A stretch of 64,000 nt of DNA, taken from Paracoccus sp. DMF-8 (GTDB taxonomy: Bacteria; Pseudomonadota; Alphaproteobacteria; Rhodobacterales; Rhodobacteraceae). Below the pieces are notes generated by a model that was given only the letters and a program-made list of their open reading frames with translations, had not been told where the DNA came from and did no database searches. Position 1 is the first letter of the stretch. The number at the start of each line of letters is the position of its first letter. A program made the position numbers and the translations under genes. Shown piece by piece: positions 18,917-30,975 of the stretch. Location: the NCBI RefSeq assembly GCF_029309835.1, contig NZ_JARJHL010000015.1:1-64000 (forward strand), given 5' to 3'.

Positions 18917-20418
18917 ATGACCACTATCATCCGCTCGCTGGCGCTTGGCGCTTCAGCTATCGCACTGGGCACCACCGCGATGGCGCAGGACGTCCAGCAG
19001 GCGCAGGACAGCTATTTCACCGCGGCGCGGGCCGAACTGCAAAAGAAACTGGCGACCGAGCCGAATACCGGCCGCGCCAAGAACGTCGTCCTGTTCGTCG
19101 TCGATGGCATGTCGGTCCCGACCATGACCGCCGCCCGCATCTGGAAGGCCAGCAGCGCGGCGTCGACGAGTGAGATCGAATGTCATGGTTTACGAAGACC
19201 TGCTGCCCTATACCGCGATGTCGAAAACCTACACCCATGACGCGCAGGTCGCCGACAGCGCGCCGACCGCCACGGCGATGGTGTCGGGCGTGAAACCGGT
19301 CAATGGCACCATCGGCGTCACGCAGGCGATCAAGGTCGGCGATTGCGCCAGCCAGCAGGGCGCCGAGGTCACGACGATCTTTGAACGCGCCGAAGGCGGC
19401 TGGTCTGGCGACCGGCATCGTGTCGACCGCGCGCATCACCCATGCGACCCCCGCCGCGACCTATGCCAAGGTCGCGGGCCGTGACTGGGAAGCCGACAAG
19501 GACCTGCCCGAGGACGCCAAGGCCGGCGGCTGCAAGGATATCGCCGCCCAGCTGATCGACTGGCCCGCCGGTGACGAGTTCGAGGTGATCTTTGGCGGCG
19601 GTCGCGGCTACTTCATGCTGGCCGACCAGCAAGACCCCGAGGATGAAACCGCCACCGGCGCGCGCACCGACGGTCGCGATCTGGTCGCCGAATGGACCGC
19701 GAAACACAGTGACGGCGTCTATGTCCGGAACCAGGAAGGTTTCGACGCCATCGACCCGGCCAATGTCAACCGCGCCTTCGGCCTGTTCAACCGCAGCCAT
19801 ATGCAATACAGCGTCGACCGCGAAAAGGATGCCGGGGGCGAACCCTCGCTGGCGGAAATGGCGGTCAAGGCCGTTGATCTGCTGGCGAAAAACGAAAACG
19901 GCTTTGTTCTGATGGTCGAAGGCGGCCGCGTCGACCACGCCCATCACGCGGGCAATGCCGCGCGCGCGCTGACCGACATGATCGCCGTCAACGAAGCGAT
20001 CAAGGCCGTGTCGGAAAAGGTCAATCTGGAAGAAACCCTGTTCATCCTGACCGCCGACCACAGCCACGTCTTTTCGATCGCGGGCTATCCGGTGCGCGGG
20101 AACCCGATCCTGGGCATCGCGGGCACGGGCGACGACGGCAAGCCCTATACCACGCTTGGCTACATGAACGGCCCCGGCGCCCGTCTGGACGAACCGCGCG
20201 CCGATCTGACCGGTGTCGACACCACCGACGTCGATTTCCTGCAGCAGGCGCTGGTCCCGCTTGGTGAAAGCGAAACCCATGCCGGTGACGATGTCGTCAT
20301 CATGGCGCAAGGCCCCTGGGCGCATCTGTTCCACGGCGTCGTCGAACAGAACCTGATCTATCATGTCATGGATCACGCGACCGGCATGTCCGAGCGCATC
20401 ACCGCCGCAGGCCAGTAA
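18917..20418 (+). CDS. phoA: Periplasmic alkaline phosphatase
   Basis: Zn/Mg phosphomonoesterase releasing phosphate in the periplasm. A signal peptide covers residues 1-23 (ending ATAMA-type TTAMAQD). Asp ligand VVDGMS is near 63, and the catalytic serine is in VADSAPTATAM. Late metal ligands are MVEGGRVDHAHH and TADHSH. Two single-base insertions break the frame: near 19175 (read GETNVMV) and near 19397 (read ERAEAAGLATGIVS). The corrected length is about 500 residues, normal for the family. A Pho-box-like site is upstream, and a strong hairpin follows before the next gene. Confidence 0.92.
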
Positions 20419-20436
20419 GCCGCCGGTCACGACATC

Positions 20437-20463
20437 GAACTGCCGGGCCCGTCCCGGCAGTTC
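20437..20463 (+). terminator. Hairpin between phoA and the downstream ABC genes
   Basis: Perfect 11-bp stem GAACTGCCGGG / CCCGGCAGTTC with a 5-base loop. It has only a weak T-tract (ATTTTCC) further on. It is probably a partial terminator or mRNA-stabilising stem that lowers expression of the downstream genes relative to phoA. Confidence 0.6.
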
Positions 20464-20488
20464 ACGCATTTTCCGAAAGGCCCGTTTC

Positions 20489-20914
20489 ATGCTTCGCCGC
20501 CAGTTCCTGACCGCCGCCGCCGCCCTGCCGTTCCTGCCCCGACTGGCCCATGCCGCGCCGGAGCAGTTGAAATTCCGCGACCTGTACAAACGTGGCCGCG
20601 ACCTGACCGAACGCGCGCAGTCGCTGACCGGCCAGCGGGTCGAGATGGTCGGCTACATGGCCCCGCCGCTGAAGCCGGAAATCAGCTTTTTCGTGCTGAC
20701 CAAGCTGCCCATGTCCGTCTGCCCCTTTTGCGAGACAGAGGCGCAATGGCCCGACGACATCGTGCTGGCCCTGACCGACCGGCCCGTCGAACCCGTCCGC
20801 TATACCGATCTGATCCGCGCATCCGGCACGTTCGAGACCGGCTTTGAAACCGATCCGGAAACCGGTTTCGTCAGCTTTGTCCGCCTGCGCGGCACCAGCT
20901 ACGAGCGGCTGTGA
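20489..20914 (+). CDS. Tat-exported DUF3299-like protein
   Basis: 141 residues with a twin-arginine signal (LRRQFLTAAAALPFLPRLAHA), so it is folded before export, which often means a bound metal or cofactor. The mature part carries LTGQRVEMVGYMAPPLKPEISFFVLTKLPMSVCPFCE with a CPFC pair, typical of the DUF3299 family found beside FtsX-type ABC genes. Its stop overlaps the ATPase start (ATGA). In Vibrio Zrg-type zinc loci a similar small protein accompanies an ABC ATPase and an FtsX permease; I cite that from memory, so the zinc link is an inference. Confidence 0.72.
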   Translation: MLRRQFLTAAAALPFLPRLAHAAPEQLKFRDLYKRGRDLTERAQSLTGQRVEMVGYMAPPLKPEISFFVLTKLPMSVCPFCETEAQWPDDIVLALTDRPVEPVRYTDLIRASGTFETGFETDPETGFVSFVRLRGTSYERL

Positions 20915-21579
20915 TGCCCCCCGGACACATGCTGCGGCTGCAGGATCTGCGCCATGACCTGCGCCCTATGAGCCCTGCTGACGCTGCCCGCGCTGGACAT
21001 CGCGCCGGGCCGGATGGTGGTGCTGACCGGGCCTTCGGGGTCGGGCAAAACCACGCTGCTGTATCTGCTGTCGGGGCTGTTGGTGCCGACGGCGGGGCGG
21101 ATCGACTGGCAGGGCTGCGATATCGCCCGGCTGTCGGGATCCGCGCGCGACCGCTGGCGGCGCGAGAATGCCAGCTTTGTCTTTCAGGATTTCCAGCTGG
21201 TGCCGGAACTTTCGCCCGTCGACAATGTTCTGGTGCCCGCGTGGTTTACCAGCTTTTCCGCCGCCCGGCTGCGCGACCGCGCCGGGTCCCTGCTGCGCCG
21301 TTTCGGCGTCCCCGACCGGCGCCGCGCCAGCCTGCTGTCGCGCGGCGAACAGCAGCGCGTCGCGCTGGCCCGCGCGCTGCTGCTGTCGCCCGCCGTGATC
21401 TTTGCCGACGAGCCCACCGCCAGCCTTGACGCCGCATCGGGGGCCGAGGTCATCGCCACCCTGTCCGCGCTGGCCCGCGACGAAGGCCACAGCATCATCA
21501 TTGCCAGCCACGACCCGGCGCTGATCGCCCGCGCCGATCTGCGGCTGGAACTGGAACGCGGCCAGAAGGTGACCATCCG

Positions 21580-21583
<4 letters not shown>
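20914..21583 (+). CDS. ABC transporter ATP-binding protein (LolD/MacB-type)
   Basis: Walker A is GPSGSGKTTL, the Q-loop region FVFQDFQLVPELSP, and the signature motif LLSRGEQQRVALARALL. The Walker B motif is AVIFADEPTASLD and the H-loop ASHD. The start at 20914 is set by overlap with the preceding stop. One indel near 20975 lies between LRHDLRP and LLTLPALDIAPGRMVVL. About 222 residues. It pairs with the FtsX permease that starts inside its last codon, forming a type VII mechanotransmission ABC complex and not a channel importer. Confidence 0.9.
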
Positions 21584-22917
<1,334 letters not shown>

Positions 22918-23265
22918 CGGGTGAAGGCGCAGGGGCGGGGCATTCCATCGCCCGGCCCCGCGCGGATAGCGGATTTGCGACAGTTGCGCGGATCGCGGTC
23001 GCATCCCGCGCGACCCAGACTTCGCGCGCCCCAGATCCCACGCACCCTGACAGGGGCCGCGCATCAGGCCGGTGCCGTTGCGATGGCAGGGGTTGAAGAC
23101 GGGAATCGCACCGCTCCGGTTCTGCCCCGGTTTGGCCGCATGATGCCAAGGGCCGTCTTGGCATTCGGTGCCGATCATGGAATCTGATTCTTCCTGTCAG
23201 GATTGATTCGGCGTAAACTGCGCACGAATCCGTGCCCGGCAAAAAGGGCTGCAACAAGGGCTGCG
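22918..23265. other. 348-bp intergenic region with structured segment
   Basis: No convincing gene. It contains a hairpin TGCCAAG-N6-CTTGGCA (23144-23163) and a repeated GGTGCCG. It also has purine/pyrimidine blocks (GGGGTTGAAGACGGGAATCGC, then TGCCCCGG) that recall parts of a cobalamin riboswitch without its full set of conserved boxes. It could be the leader of the PepSY gene. Confidence 0.4.
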
Positions 23266-24471
23266 ATGACCACCACGACCAAACCGGCCATGCCGCGCAA
23301 AAAGGAAAAAGGCGGATTGGCACGCCTGTGGCTGCTGCTGCATGGCTGGCTGGCGCTGCCGATCTGGGCCTTTGTCTTTCTGGTCTGCGTGACCGGCACG
23401 CTGGCGACGGTCAGCCATGAAATCATCTGGGCGATCAATTCCGATGTCCGCGCGCTGCGTCCCGAAGGCGTCACCGGCGAACGCATCGGCGCGGGCCAGC
23501 TTGTCGCCGCCGTGCAGGACCAGCGGCCCGGCGCGCAGGTCACCGGCCTGTTCTGGCCCGCCGAAAGCCATTTCGCCCCGACCGTATCGGTCACCGATCC
23601 GCAGGGCGTCGAAAGCACCTATTACGTCAACCCCTATGACGGCCATATCCAGGGCGAGGCGGCGACCGTCACGCTCAGCACCTTTTTGCGGGCGCTGCAT
23701 GGCTGGATGTTCCTGCCCTGGACCAGCGGCTATTCTTGGGGCTGGTATGCGGTGTCCTTCGTCGGCATTCCGATGATGGGATCGCTGATCACCGGTATTC
23801 TGGTCTACAAGAAATTCTGGCGCGCCTATCTGAATCCGCGCCTGCGCTTCGGCAAGGGCGCGCGCATCTTCTGGGGGGATTTCCATCGCCTTGCCGGGAT
23901 CTGGTCGATCCCGTTTATTGCCATTATTTCCGTGACTTCGATCTGGTTCCTGATCCAGGCTGTGCTGTCGGACGTGGGGGTCACGCTGTCGACGGCCGGG
24001 GCGCCTCAGGTGCTGGGACGGGATGACGTGCCGCAGGTGTCGCGCCAGTCGGACCTGCCCCCGGTGCGGCTGGACGAGGTGCTGGCCCGCGTCGAAACCG
24101 AACAGCCCGGCATCCGCGTGCGCAGCATCGGGATGCCGTCCCACGCCTTTGACCCGGTCCATGCCTGGGGCAATGCCGCGGGCTTTCCGCTGATCTGGGG
24201 CAATGTGGCGCTGAGCCCCTATGATTACAGCGTCATCACCAGCCGCAGCCTTGGCGACAAAAGCGCGGCGGAGCTGGTCACGGAATCCATGCGGCCGCTG
24301 CATACCGGCGATTTCATGGGGCTGGGGCTGAAGATCGTCTATTTCATATTCGGCGTGCTGTTGTCGATGATGGTCCTGTCGGGCATGCTGATCTGGACCA
24401 GGCGCACCGTGCGGTCCACCCGCGAATTCATCCGCCCGACCCCCAACCCCGTCATGGAGCCCGCGGAATGA
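23266..24471 (+). CDS. PepSY-associated TM helix protein
   Basis: 401-residue inner-membrane protein with four TM segments: WLALPIWAFVFLVCVTGTLAT, then YSWGWYAVSFVGIPMMGSLITGILV, IWSIPFIAIISVTSIWFLIQAVL and IVYFIFGVLLSMMVLSGMLIW. Periplasmic PepSY domains lie between them. The family (PiuB/FpvG-like) often reduces or releases iron from siderophores, or serves other metal uptake. ATG 23266 was chosen for AAGGG five bases upstream. The stop overlaps the next start (ATGA). Confidence 0.83.
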   Translation: MTTTTKPAMPRKKEKGGLARLWLLLHGWLALPIWAFVFLVCVTGTLATVSHEIIWAINSDVRALRPEGVTGERIGAGQLVAAVQDQRPGAQVTGLFWPAESHFAPTVSVTDPQGVESTYYVNPYDGHIQGEAATVTLSTFLRALHGWMFLPWTSGYSWGWYAVSFVGIPMMGSLITGILVYKKFWRAYLNPRLRFGKGARIFWGDFHRLAGIWSIPFIAIISVTSIWFLIQAVLSDVGVTLSTAGAPQVLGRDDVPQVSRQSDLPPVRLDEVLARVETEQPGIRVRSIGMPSHAFDPVHAWGNAAGFPLIWGNVALSPYDYSVITSRSLGDKSAAELVTESMRPLHTGDFMGLGLKIVYFIFGVLLSMMVLSGMLIWTRRTVRSTREFIRPTPNPVMEPAE

Positions 24472-25009
24472 GCGCCGGTGTCACGCGCGGCGCGGGCCGC
24501 ACCCGTCTTGGCCGCTGGTGGGGGACTGGCGTTTTCACCTGACTGCGGCGACGGTTCTGATCCCGGCGCTGGCCTTTCCCGCCTATTACCAGCAGCAGCG
24601 GCTGTTTTCCGGTCAGGCGGGGCTGGGCGCGCGCGACGCGGGCATGGTCGAGGTCGGCCCCTATCTGTTGCGGCTGGCCGAATTCGACGTGACGCCGCCG
24701 CTGGATTCCGGTGTCGCGGGTGTTCACAAAGCCTTTACCCTTGCGCTGTGCGAGGGCTGCGACGACCAGATCCGCGCCGTCTATGCCCGTTTCGGCAAGC
24801 CGCGTTCGCTGCGGGCGGCGGGCACGATCTTTTCGGGGCCGCCGGCCCGGAAATTCGCCGATGTCATCCTGCCCGCCCGGCTGACCGAACGCGACGATCT
24901 GTGGATCACGGTCGAGGACTGGGACGGAGAGGTGCATATGGCCGGCGTGCCAGTCGCGCAGGCCTCGCCCGTCACGGCAAGCTGGATCGAAAAGCGTGCA
25001 TCACGCTAA
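24468..25009 (+). CDS. Membrane-anchored protein coupled to the PepSY gene
   Basis: About 180 residues after correcting one frameshift near 24520. It has an N-terminal TM (FHLTAATVLIPALAFPAYYQ) and a periplasmic domain with LCEGCDDQIRAVYARFG, a CxxC pair. No named family recognised. ATGA overlap with the PepSY gene implies a shared function. It ends the plus-strand operon, convergent with macB. Confidence 0.65.
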
Positions 25010-25018
25010 GGCAGACTG

Positions 25019-25044
25019 AAAAATGGGGGCGCATTGCGCCCCCA
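25019..25044 (-). terminator. Rho-independent terminator of the macAB operon
   Basis: Stem TGGGGGCGC / GCGCCCCCA with an ATT loop (25024-25044). On the minus strand it is followed by TTTTT (25023-25019). It lies 38 bp downstream of the macB stop and may also terminate the convergent plus-strand operon. Confidence 0.82.
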
Positions 25045-25081
25045 AATCATTCGTGTGGCCCCTATGCGCAACTGCCCGCCG

Positions 25082-27061
25082 CTAGCGGTCGGTCAGCGCC
25101 GCGACCGGGTCCATACGGGCGGCGCGCAACGCGGGCATCAGGCCAGATCCGACCCCCATCAGCGCCGCGCCCGCCAGCGCGACCAGCGACAGCTTGACCG
25201 AAAAGATCACCGTCATGCCAAAGCCATAGGCCGCGATGGCGCCGATCGCCACGGCCAGCACCAGCCCGGCGATGCCGCCGATGGCGGACAGGGCGACGGC
25301 CTCGGTCAGGAACTGGATCAGGATGTCGCGCACCCTTGCCCCGGTGGCCAGACGGATGCCGATTTCGCGGGTGCGTTCGCGCACGGTGATCAGCATGATG
25401 TTCATCACGCCGATGCCGCCGACCAGCATCGAAATCATTGCGATGGCGCCCAGCAACAGGTTTTGCGCGGCCTGTTTTTCTTCGGCGCGCTGAAAGGCGC
25501 TGGCGGCGTCATGCAGCCAGAAATCCTCGCGGCCGTGGCGGGAAATCATCACGTCGCGCACCGCTTGCGTGGTTTCAGCCAGCCGGGCCATGTCGTCCAG
25601 CGACACGATGATCAGCGACAGCATCCCCATGCCGTAGACCCGCGTTTCAGCCGTGGTCAGGGGCATGACGACCAGTGCATCGCGGTCGTCGCCATCTTCG
25701 GCCATGCCCTTGGATCTCAAAGCACCCCTCGACACCAGAAAGGACGTGCCGTTGACCAGCACGAATTCGCCCGAAGGGTCGGGTTTGTCGGGAAACAGCT
25801 TTTCCGCGACGGTCGTGCCCAGCACCAGCACCGGCGCCCCGGAAATCTGGTCCTGTTCCGAAAAGAACGAGCCGCGCACCGTGTCCCATTCGTGGACGAT
25901 GCGGAAATCGCGGTCGGTCGCCAGCACGTTCGAGGTGTATTCCACGCCCTCGCGGCGCAGGGTGGCCTGTTCCCACCATGCCGACATTGCGCCCGAGACA
26001 TTGGGTACGCCGCGCAGCGCCTCGGTATCGCCGACGGTCAGGGGCATGCTGGTCGCGTTGCTGTCGCCGGTGCGCCCGATGGCCAGCCAGTTCGTGCCGA
26101 TGGCGGATGCGGTCCTGATGTAATCGGCGCGGGCCCCCGCCCCGATCGCCATCATCGCCACGACCGAGGCGACGCCGATCACGATCCCCGACAGGGTCAG
26201 CGCGGTCCTGACCGGGCTGGCGCCAAGCGCCGCCAGCGCCGAACGCGCCGCATTGCCAAGCGAGGCCAGCAGCGACGGCCCCCGCCCCGGCTGGCCGCCG
26301 CGCGGGTTGTCATGGGTGCGAGGGGCAGGGCCGCTGTCATGGGTGATGCGGCCGTCCTCGATCCGGATGACGCGGTCGGCGCGGTCGGCCACGCCCTGAT
26401 CATGGGTGATCAGGATGACGGTATGGCCCTCGTGCGACAGGTCCTGCAACAGCGCCATGACCTCCTGCCCGCTGTGGCTGTCCAGCGCGCCGGTGGGCTC
26501 GTCGGCCAGAATGACGGACCCGCCGTTCATCAGCGCCCGCGCAATCGAGACGCGCTGCTGCTGGCCGCCCGACATTTCGCCGGGATGGGCCTGCAAACGG
26601 TGGCCAAGGCCAAGCCGGCGCAACAGCCCCGCCGCCCGCGACCGGCGGTAGGGGCGGGGCGCCCCGGCATGGATCGCGGGCAGTTCGACATTGCCCACCG
26701 CATCCAGCGACGCGATCAGGTGGTATTGCTGAAAGACGAAACCGAACAGCTCGCGCCGCTGCCCGGCCAGTTCCTCGCGCGTCATCGTCGCGGTATCGGT
26801 GCCCGCGATGCGGTATTCGCCGCCATCCGGCCGGTCCAGCAGCCCGAGGATGTTCATCAGCGTCGATTTCCCCGACCCCGAGGCCCCGACGATGGCCACG
26901 AATTCCCCGGCGCGGATGGTCAGGTCGACCCCGCGCAGCGCATGGACCCGCCCCGCCCCCCGGCCAAGCCAGCGGTGCAGGTCGGTGACATGGATCAGCG
27001 GCGGCGCCGGGGTGTCGCCCGTCACCGGCCCGCTTACGGGGCGGCTCATGGGGCTACTCAT
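25082..27061 (-). CDS. macB: MacB-type ABC exporter (ATPase-permease fusion)
   Basis: 659 residues, intact. The N-terminal ATPase has Walker [10 protein letters not shown], signature [15 protein letters not shown], Walker [13 protein letters not shown] and H-loop ITHD. A linker follows, then TM1 (about 270-300), a large periplasmic MacB_PCD domain and three C-terminal TMs ending [15 protein letters not shown]. It works with MacA and an outer-membrane TolC to expel macrolides, lipopeptides, heme-like compounds or peptides. It overlaps macA by 4 bases (ATGA). It is the last gene of the metal-transport operon, so its substrate may be metal-linked, for example a metallophore or heme; that is inference. 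Confidence 0.93.
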   Translation of the reverse strand: MSSPMSRPVSGPVTGDTPAPPLIHVTDLHRWLGRGAGRVHALRGVDLTIRAGEFVAIVGASGSGKSTLMNILGLLDRPDGGEYRIAGTDTATMTREELAGQRRELFGFVFQQYHLIASLDAVGNVELPAIHAGAPRPYRRSRAAGLLRRLGLGHRLQAHPGEMSGGQQQRVSIARALMNGGSVILADEPTGALDSHSGQEVMALLQDLSHEGHTVILITHDQGVADRADRVIRIEDGRITHDSGPAPRTHDNPRGGQPGRGPSLLASLGNAARSALAALGASPVRTALTLSGIVIGVASVVAMMAIGAGARADYIRTASAIGTNWLAIGRTGDSNATSMPLTVGDTEALRGVPNVSGAMSAWWEQATLRREGVEYTSNVLATDRDFRIVHEWDTVRGSFFSEQDQISGAPVLVLGTTVAEKLFPDKPDPSGEFVLVNGTSFLVSRGALRSKGMAEDGDDRDALVVMPLTTAETRVYGMGMLSLIIVSLDDMARLAETTQAVRDVMISRHGREDFWLHDAASAFQRAEEKQAAQNLLLGAIAMISMLVGGIGVMNIMLITVRERTREIGIRLATGARVRDILIQFLTEAVALSAIGGIAGLVLAVAIGAIAAYGFGMTVIFSVKLSLVALAGAALMGVGSGLMPALRAARMDPVAALTDR

Positions 27062-28268
27062 GGGGCGACCTGCAACAGCGGCGCCGCGCCGTCGCGGATT
27101 TCGGCGGTGACGACCTTTTCGCCTTCGGACAGGCCCGAGGTGACCTCGGCCTCGAACCGGGTGCGCAGACCGATGCCGATCTCGCGGCGGCTGATCTGGC
27201 CCGCGCCGTCCATCACCCGCACCTGACCCCGTTCGTCCAGCGCGGACAGCGGGATCGCCAGCACGCCGGGGGCGCTTTGCGACACGAAAAAGACCTGCGC
27301 GGTCATGCCCGCAAACAGCTCTCCGCCCGGATTGGCGACCTGAAACAGCGCGGTATAGGTGACGGCGTCGCGTTTCGCGGTCTCATCGCCATCCTTGGCG
27401 ATGGGGGGCACGGGCAGCACCTGCTGCAGGCTGGCCTGCCATTTGCGATCGGGATCGCCAAGCGTGGTGAACCAGACATCCATGCCGGGCCGCAGCCGGG
27501 TCACATCCGCCTCTGACACGTCGCTGCGCACGATCATCGACGACAGATCGGCGATGCGCAGGATCAGCGGCGTGTCGTAATTGGCGTTGAGCGTCTGGCC
27601 CTCGCGCGCCTCGATGGCGACGACGATGCCGGGCATGGGGGCGGGATGCGGGCATGTTCCAGCGCCAGTTTCTCGGCGCGCAGGCTGGCCTCGGTGCGGC
27701 GGATTTCGGCATTGGTCGCCTCGATCCGGGCGGCCATGACATCGCGGTCACGCTCGGCCTCCTCCAGCGTGACGCCGGTGGCGGCATTGGCGGCGGCAAG
27801 GCGCGACAGCCGCGTGACCTGACGTTCGGCAAAGACGCGGCCCGCGTGATATTCGGCCTGCGCGGCCTGCAGCCGGGCCAGATCGGCCTCGATCCCCTCG
27901 ACCTGGGCGGCCTGCACCTTGGCGTCGATTTCGGCCAGCAGCTGGCCCGGCTCGACCAGATCGCCGACACGGACATGCAGCCTTTCCAACTGGCCCGAGA
28001 CCTGCGCGCCGACATCGACATAGGCGCGGGGTTGCAGCTTTCCGGTGGCGGAAATGGCGATTTCCAGATCGCGCCGGACCACGGGCGCGGTTTCATGGCG
28101 CACCGATACGGGGTTGCGCAGCATCGCCCATGCCCCGCCACAGGCAAGGACGATCAGCAGGGCGGCGGCGCCGATCAGGCGGCCACGGCGGGAACGGCCC
28201 GCAGCGCGGTCGCGCCGGGGCAGGGGGATGTCCGAAGCCGGGGCCTCGGACGAATTCGGGGCATTCAT
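27058..28268 (-). CDS. macA: MacA-type periplasmic adaptor
   Basis: Membrane-fusion protein. TM anchor at about residues 30-48 ([20 protein letters not shown]), then the lipoyl half-motif [21 protein letters not shown] coiled-coil hairpin spans about 110-190 ([19 protein letters not shown]...), followed by the beta-barrel/MP domain ([20 protein letters not shown]...). One base missing from a C-run near 27642 splits the gene exactly at the second lipoyl half ([19 protein letters not shown]). Start 28268 overlaps the upstream stop. Confidence 0.9.
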
Positions 28269-29260
28269 TTTGCGGAATCCGGGGTAAAGACGCGGGCCAG
28301 CCGGTCGAGGTTTTCGGCAAGAATGGGTGTCGGGTCTGTCGCATCGGCCGGAATTTCGACCAGTTCGACCAGCCCGATGCCGGCGGATTGCAGCGCGCTT
28401 TGGACATCGTCCAGGGCGCCGCCATGCAGGACGACCCGCGTGTCGTGATCCGACAGCCAGGCCAGCAGGCGCCGGATGCGGTCGGGCGTCCATTCGCGGG
28501 GGGCCGCGATGATTTCGCCCAGCAGGTCCAGCCCCAGATCGGCGGCCAGATAGCTGGCGGCGGGGTCCAGCGTGACGCAGGACAGGTCACTGGCCTGTGC
28601 CAGCGCCAGATCGGCGCGGCTGCGGATATCGCGCAGCCGCGCCGACAGCGATTCGCGATTGGCGGCGATGCGCCCGGTCGAGGGGATATCCAGCCGCGCG
28701 AAATCCGCCGCCGTGATCGCCAGCATCTGGGTCAGCGTGGCGGGCGACAGCCACGGCGCCTGTTCGACCCCGCTGGCGACCATCGGGTCCAGATCCAGCG
28801 CCCGGTAGATCGCCGGATCGCTGGCCGGTTCATACAGCGCTATGCCGGGCAGTTCCTCGTCCAGCGGGCGGCCCGCGTCGATTTCGACGATGCGGATGCG
28901 CGAGCGGCGGGCATGCGCGAACAGCGGATCCTGCGGCCAGAAGCTGCGGAAGGTCAGCACCGCATCGGCATCGGTCGTCGCATCGGCCAGTTCCGCCGCG
29001 CCGCGCCCGCCCAGATAGCTGGCCAGCCGCGAGGCCGGCAGTTTCGCGGGCTGGACGGTGCGGATGGTGATGCCGGTGCCTTGGGCCAGCGCGCTGGCCA
29101 GCGCGAAGGCGGCGGGATGGGCGGTCAGGACATGGGTGCCGCCGTGATCGGCACGGGCGGGGCTGGCCGTCAGCAGGGCAGGGGATGCGAGCGCGGCGGT
29201 CAGCAGCGAACGGCGCGACGGGGCGGGGCGCAGGCGAGAAGGGGCGGGGTCATGCCGCAT
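28265..29260 (-). CDS. ZnuA-like metal-binding protein with degenerate ligand set
   Basis: 331 residues, Tat-like signal (SRRSLLTAALASPALLTASPARA). The overall ZnuA fold cues are present (VLTAHPAAFALASALAQGTGI, APWLSPATLTQMLAITAADFARLD, ILAENLDRLARVF), but the usual DPHxWLDP and later histidines are replaced. HPAA and RSFWPQDPLFAH are among the few His-bearing segments. Such truncated-ligand paralogues may act as accessory chaperones. It overlaps macA and the permease gene. The metal-ABC family call is moderately sure; specificity is unknown. Confidence 0.72.
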   Translation of the reverse strand: MRHDPAPSRLRPAPSRRSLLTAALASPALLTASPARADHGGTHVLTAHPAAFALASALAQGTGITIRTVQPAKLPASRLASYLGGRGAAELADATTDADAVLTFRSFWPQDPLFAHARRSRIRIVEIDAGRPLDEELPGIALYEPASDPAIYRALDLDPMVASGVEQAPWLSPATLTQMLAITAADFARLDIPSTGRIAANRESLSARLRDIRSRADLALAQASDLSCVTLDPAASYLAADLGLDLLGEIIAAPREWTPDRIRRLLAWLSDHDTRVVLHGGALDDVQSALQSAGIGLVELVEIPADATDPTPILAENLDRLARVFTPDSAK

Positions 29261-30150
29261 CTCCTTTCAGGGCGGGATGCAGCGCGCGCAGCGCCGTGCA
29301 GATCAGGAATATGCTGCCCGCGACCAGAATGATCGCCGCGCCAGAGGGCACGGGCAGGTCATATTGCATCGGCACCATGATCCCCGCGATGGTCGAAAAA
29401 CCGGCGATCCCCACCGACAGCGCAACAAAGCTGCGCAGCGACCGGGCGAGGATGCGGGCGGCGGCGGCCGGGATGACCAGCAGCGCGCCGACCAGAACCG
29501 CGCCGATGATCTTGACCCCCGCGACCGTGACCACGGTGACCATGATGACGAACAGGTAATCCAGCGCCTTGGCATTGACGCCGCGCGCCTGTGCCAGCAT
29601 CGGGTTGAAGCTGCCCGCGATCAGCCGGTTGAAATACAGCGCAAAGACCACCAGCAGCGGCAGCGAGACGGCGGCCAGCACCGCGATATCGCGGCCCGAA
29701 ACGGTCAGGATCGACCCGAACAGCACGTTTTCAAGGATGTGGACATTCACCTTGCCCGCCAGGATCAGCGGGATGCTGGCGCCCATGGCCAGCGACATCG
29801 ACAGAAACACCCCGATCAGCGTATCCGCCGACAGGCCGGTTGCGATTGCGCAGGTAATTCAAGGCGATGCCGAAGATCAGGCAATAGCCGAACAGCGACC
29901 CGTAGGGGCCGGTATAGGGCTCGCCCAGCAGGATGCCGATGGCGACGCCGGTCAGTGCGGCATGGCCCACGGCTTCGGAAAAAAAGGCATGGCGCTTGAT
30001 CACGACAAGCGTGCCAAGCGCGCCCAGAACCGGGCCGATGATCAGCCCGGCGACCAGGGCATTGACGGCAAAGCCCCAGGCCAGAGAGGCGGGCAGCCAG
30101 CCTGCCTCGGCCCAGGATTGGACCAGTTGACGGAATGCGTCCCAGCTCAT
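29250..30150 (-). CDS. ABC-3 family zinc/manganese permease (ZnuB/AztB-like)
   Basis: Integral membrane subunit with about 8-9 TM helices. Conserved segments are VLGALGTLVVIKRHAFFSEAVGHAALTGVAIG near the N-terminus, then LVVFALYFNRLIAGSFNPMLAQARG and VKIIGAVLVGALLVIPAAAAR. One inserted A near 29850 (read RNRTGLSADTLIGVFLS) is corrected; the resulting length is about 300. It is coupled to the ATPase gene by a 4-base overlap. Together with the ATPase and the AztC-like binding protein it forms a complete importer. Confidence 0.9.
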
Positions 30151-30975
30151 GCGGTTGTGCCCTTGGGGGTCTGGTCACGGGGGGTAGTCTGGTCGGGGGC
30201 GGCCTGGCCGCGCCGATGGGAAAACAGCGACAGGATGCGTTCGGGGGTCAGTTCCTGTTCCGGCGCGCCCTGAAACAGGATGCCGCCGTCGATGGCGGTG
30301 ACGCGGCCGGCGATGCGCCGCACGGCGGCAAGGTCATGCTCGACCCAGATCACCGTCGCGCCGCGCTGGTGCAGGTCAGAGATGATGCGCTCGAATATCG
30401 CCGCCCCGGCCGCGTCCAGCGCGGCCATCGGCTCGTCGAGGACCAGCAGGTCGGGTTCGCGGCCCTTGTCGTCGATCAGAGCCTGCGCCAGCAGCACGCG
30501 CTGGCGTTCGCCACCCGACAGCGCGCCCATGCGGCGCCCCGCCTTGCCGGTCAGCCCGACCCGGTCCAGCATCGCGTCGATGCGGGCCGACAGCGTCGTG
30601 CCCGCACGCAAGAAGGCGGGGCGATTGGTCGTCAGCACCGCCGAGGAAATCGCGCACGGTCATCGGCAAGGCACGGTCGAATTCAACGACTTGCGGGACA
30701 AAACCGATGCGGCCAGGCGTGCCGGGCCAGTCCAGCGCGATCTGGCCGCGATGGGCCGCCTGTCCCATCAGGCAGCGCAGCAGCGACGATTTCCCGCCGC
30801 CGTTCGGCCCGACAATCGCCTGCAGCGCGCCGGGTTCGATGCGCAGGTCGATCCCCTGCAGGATCGAGGACCCGCCGATGGTCAGCGCGACGCCATCGAA
30901 CTGCACGGCAGGACCGCCAAGCCGTACCGCCGCGCTCTGGGGCCGCATCTGTTCGGAAGCAGGGGCCATGTTCAT
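30147..30975 (-). CDS. Zinc/manganese ABC importer ATPase (ZnuC/AztA-like)
   Basis: Walker A GPNGGGKSSLLRCL, signature LSGGERQRVLLAQAL, Walker B DLLVLDEPMAALD, H-loop WVEHDL. One indel near 30648 between VRDFL and AVLTTNRPAF. The corrected length is about 276, with a proline-rich tail. The start at 30975 overlaps the upstream stop (TGATG). Confidence 0.9.

Noticed and set aside
23080..23140. tRNA-like T-arm motif on the minus strand (GGTGCGATTCC)
   Set aside because: No acceptor stem, D-arm or anticodon arm can be folded around it. No tRNA or rRNA gene is recognised in the window.
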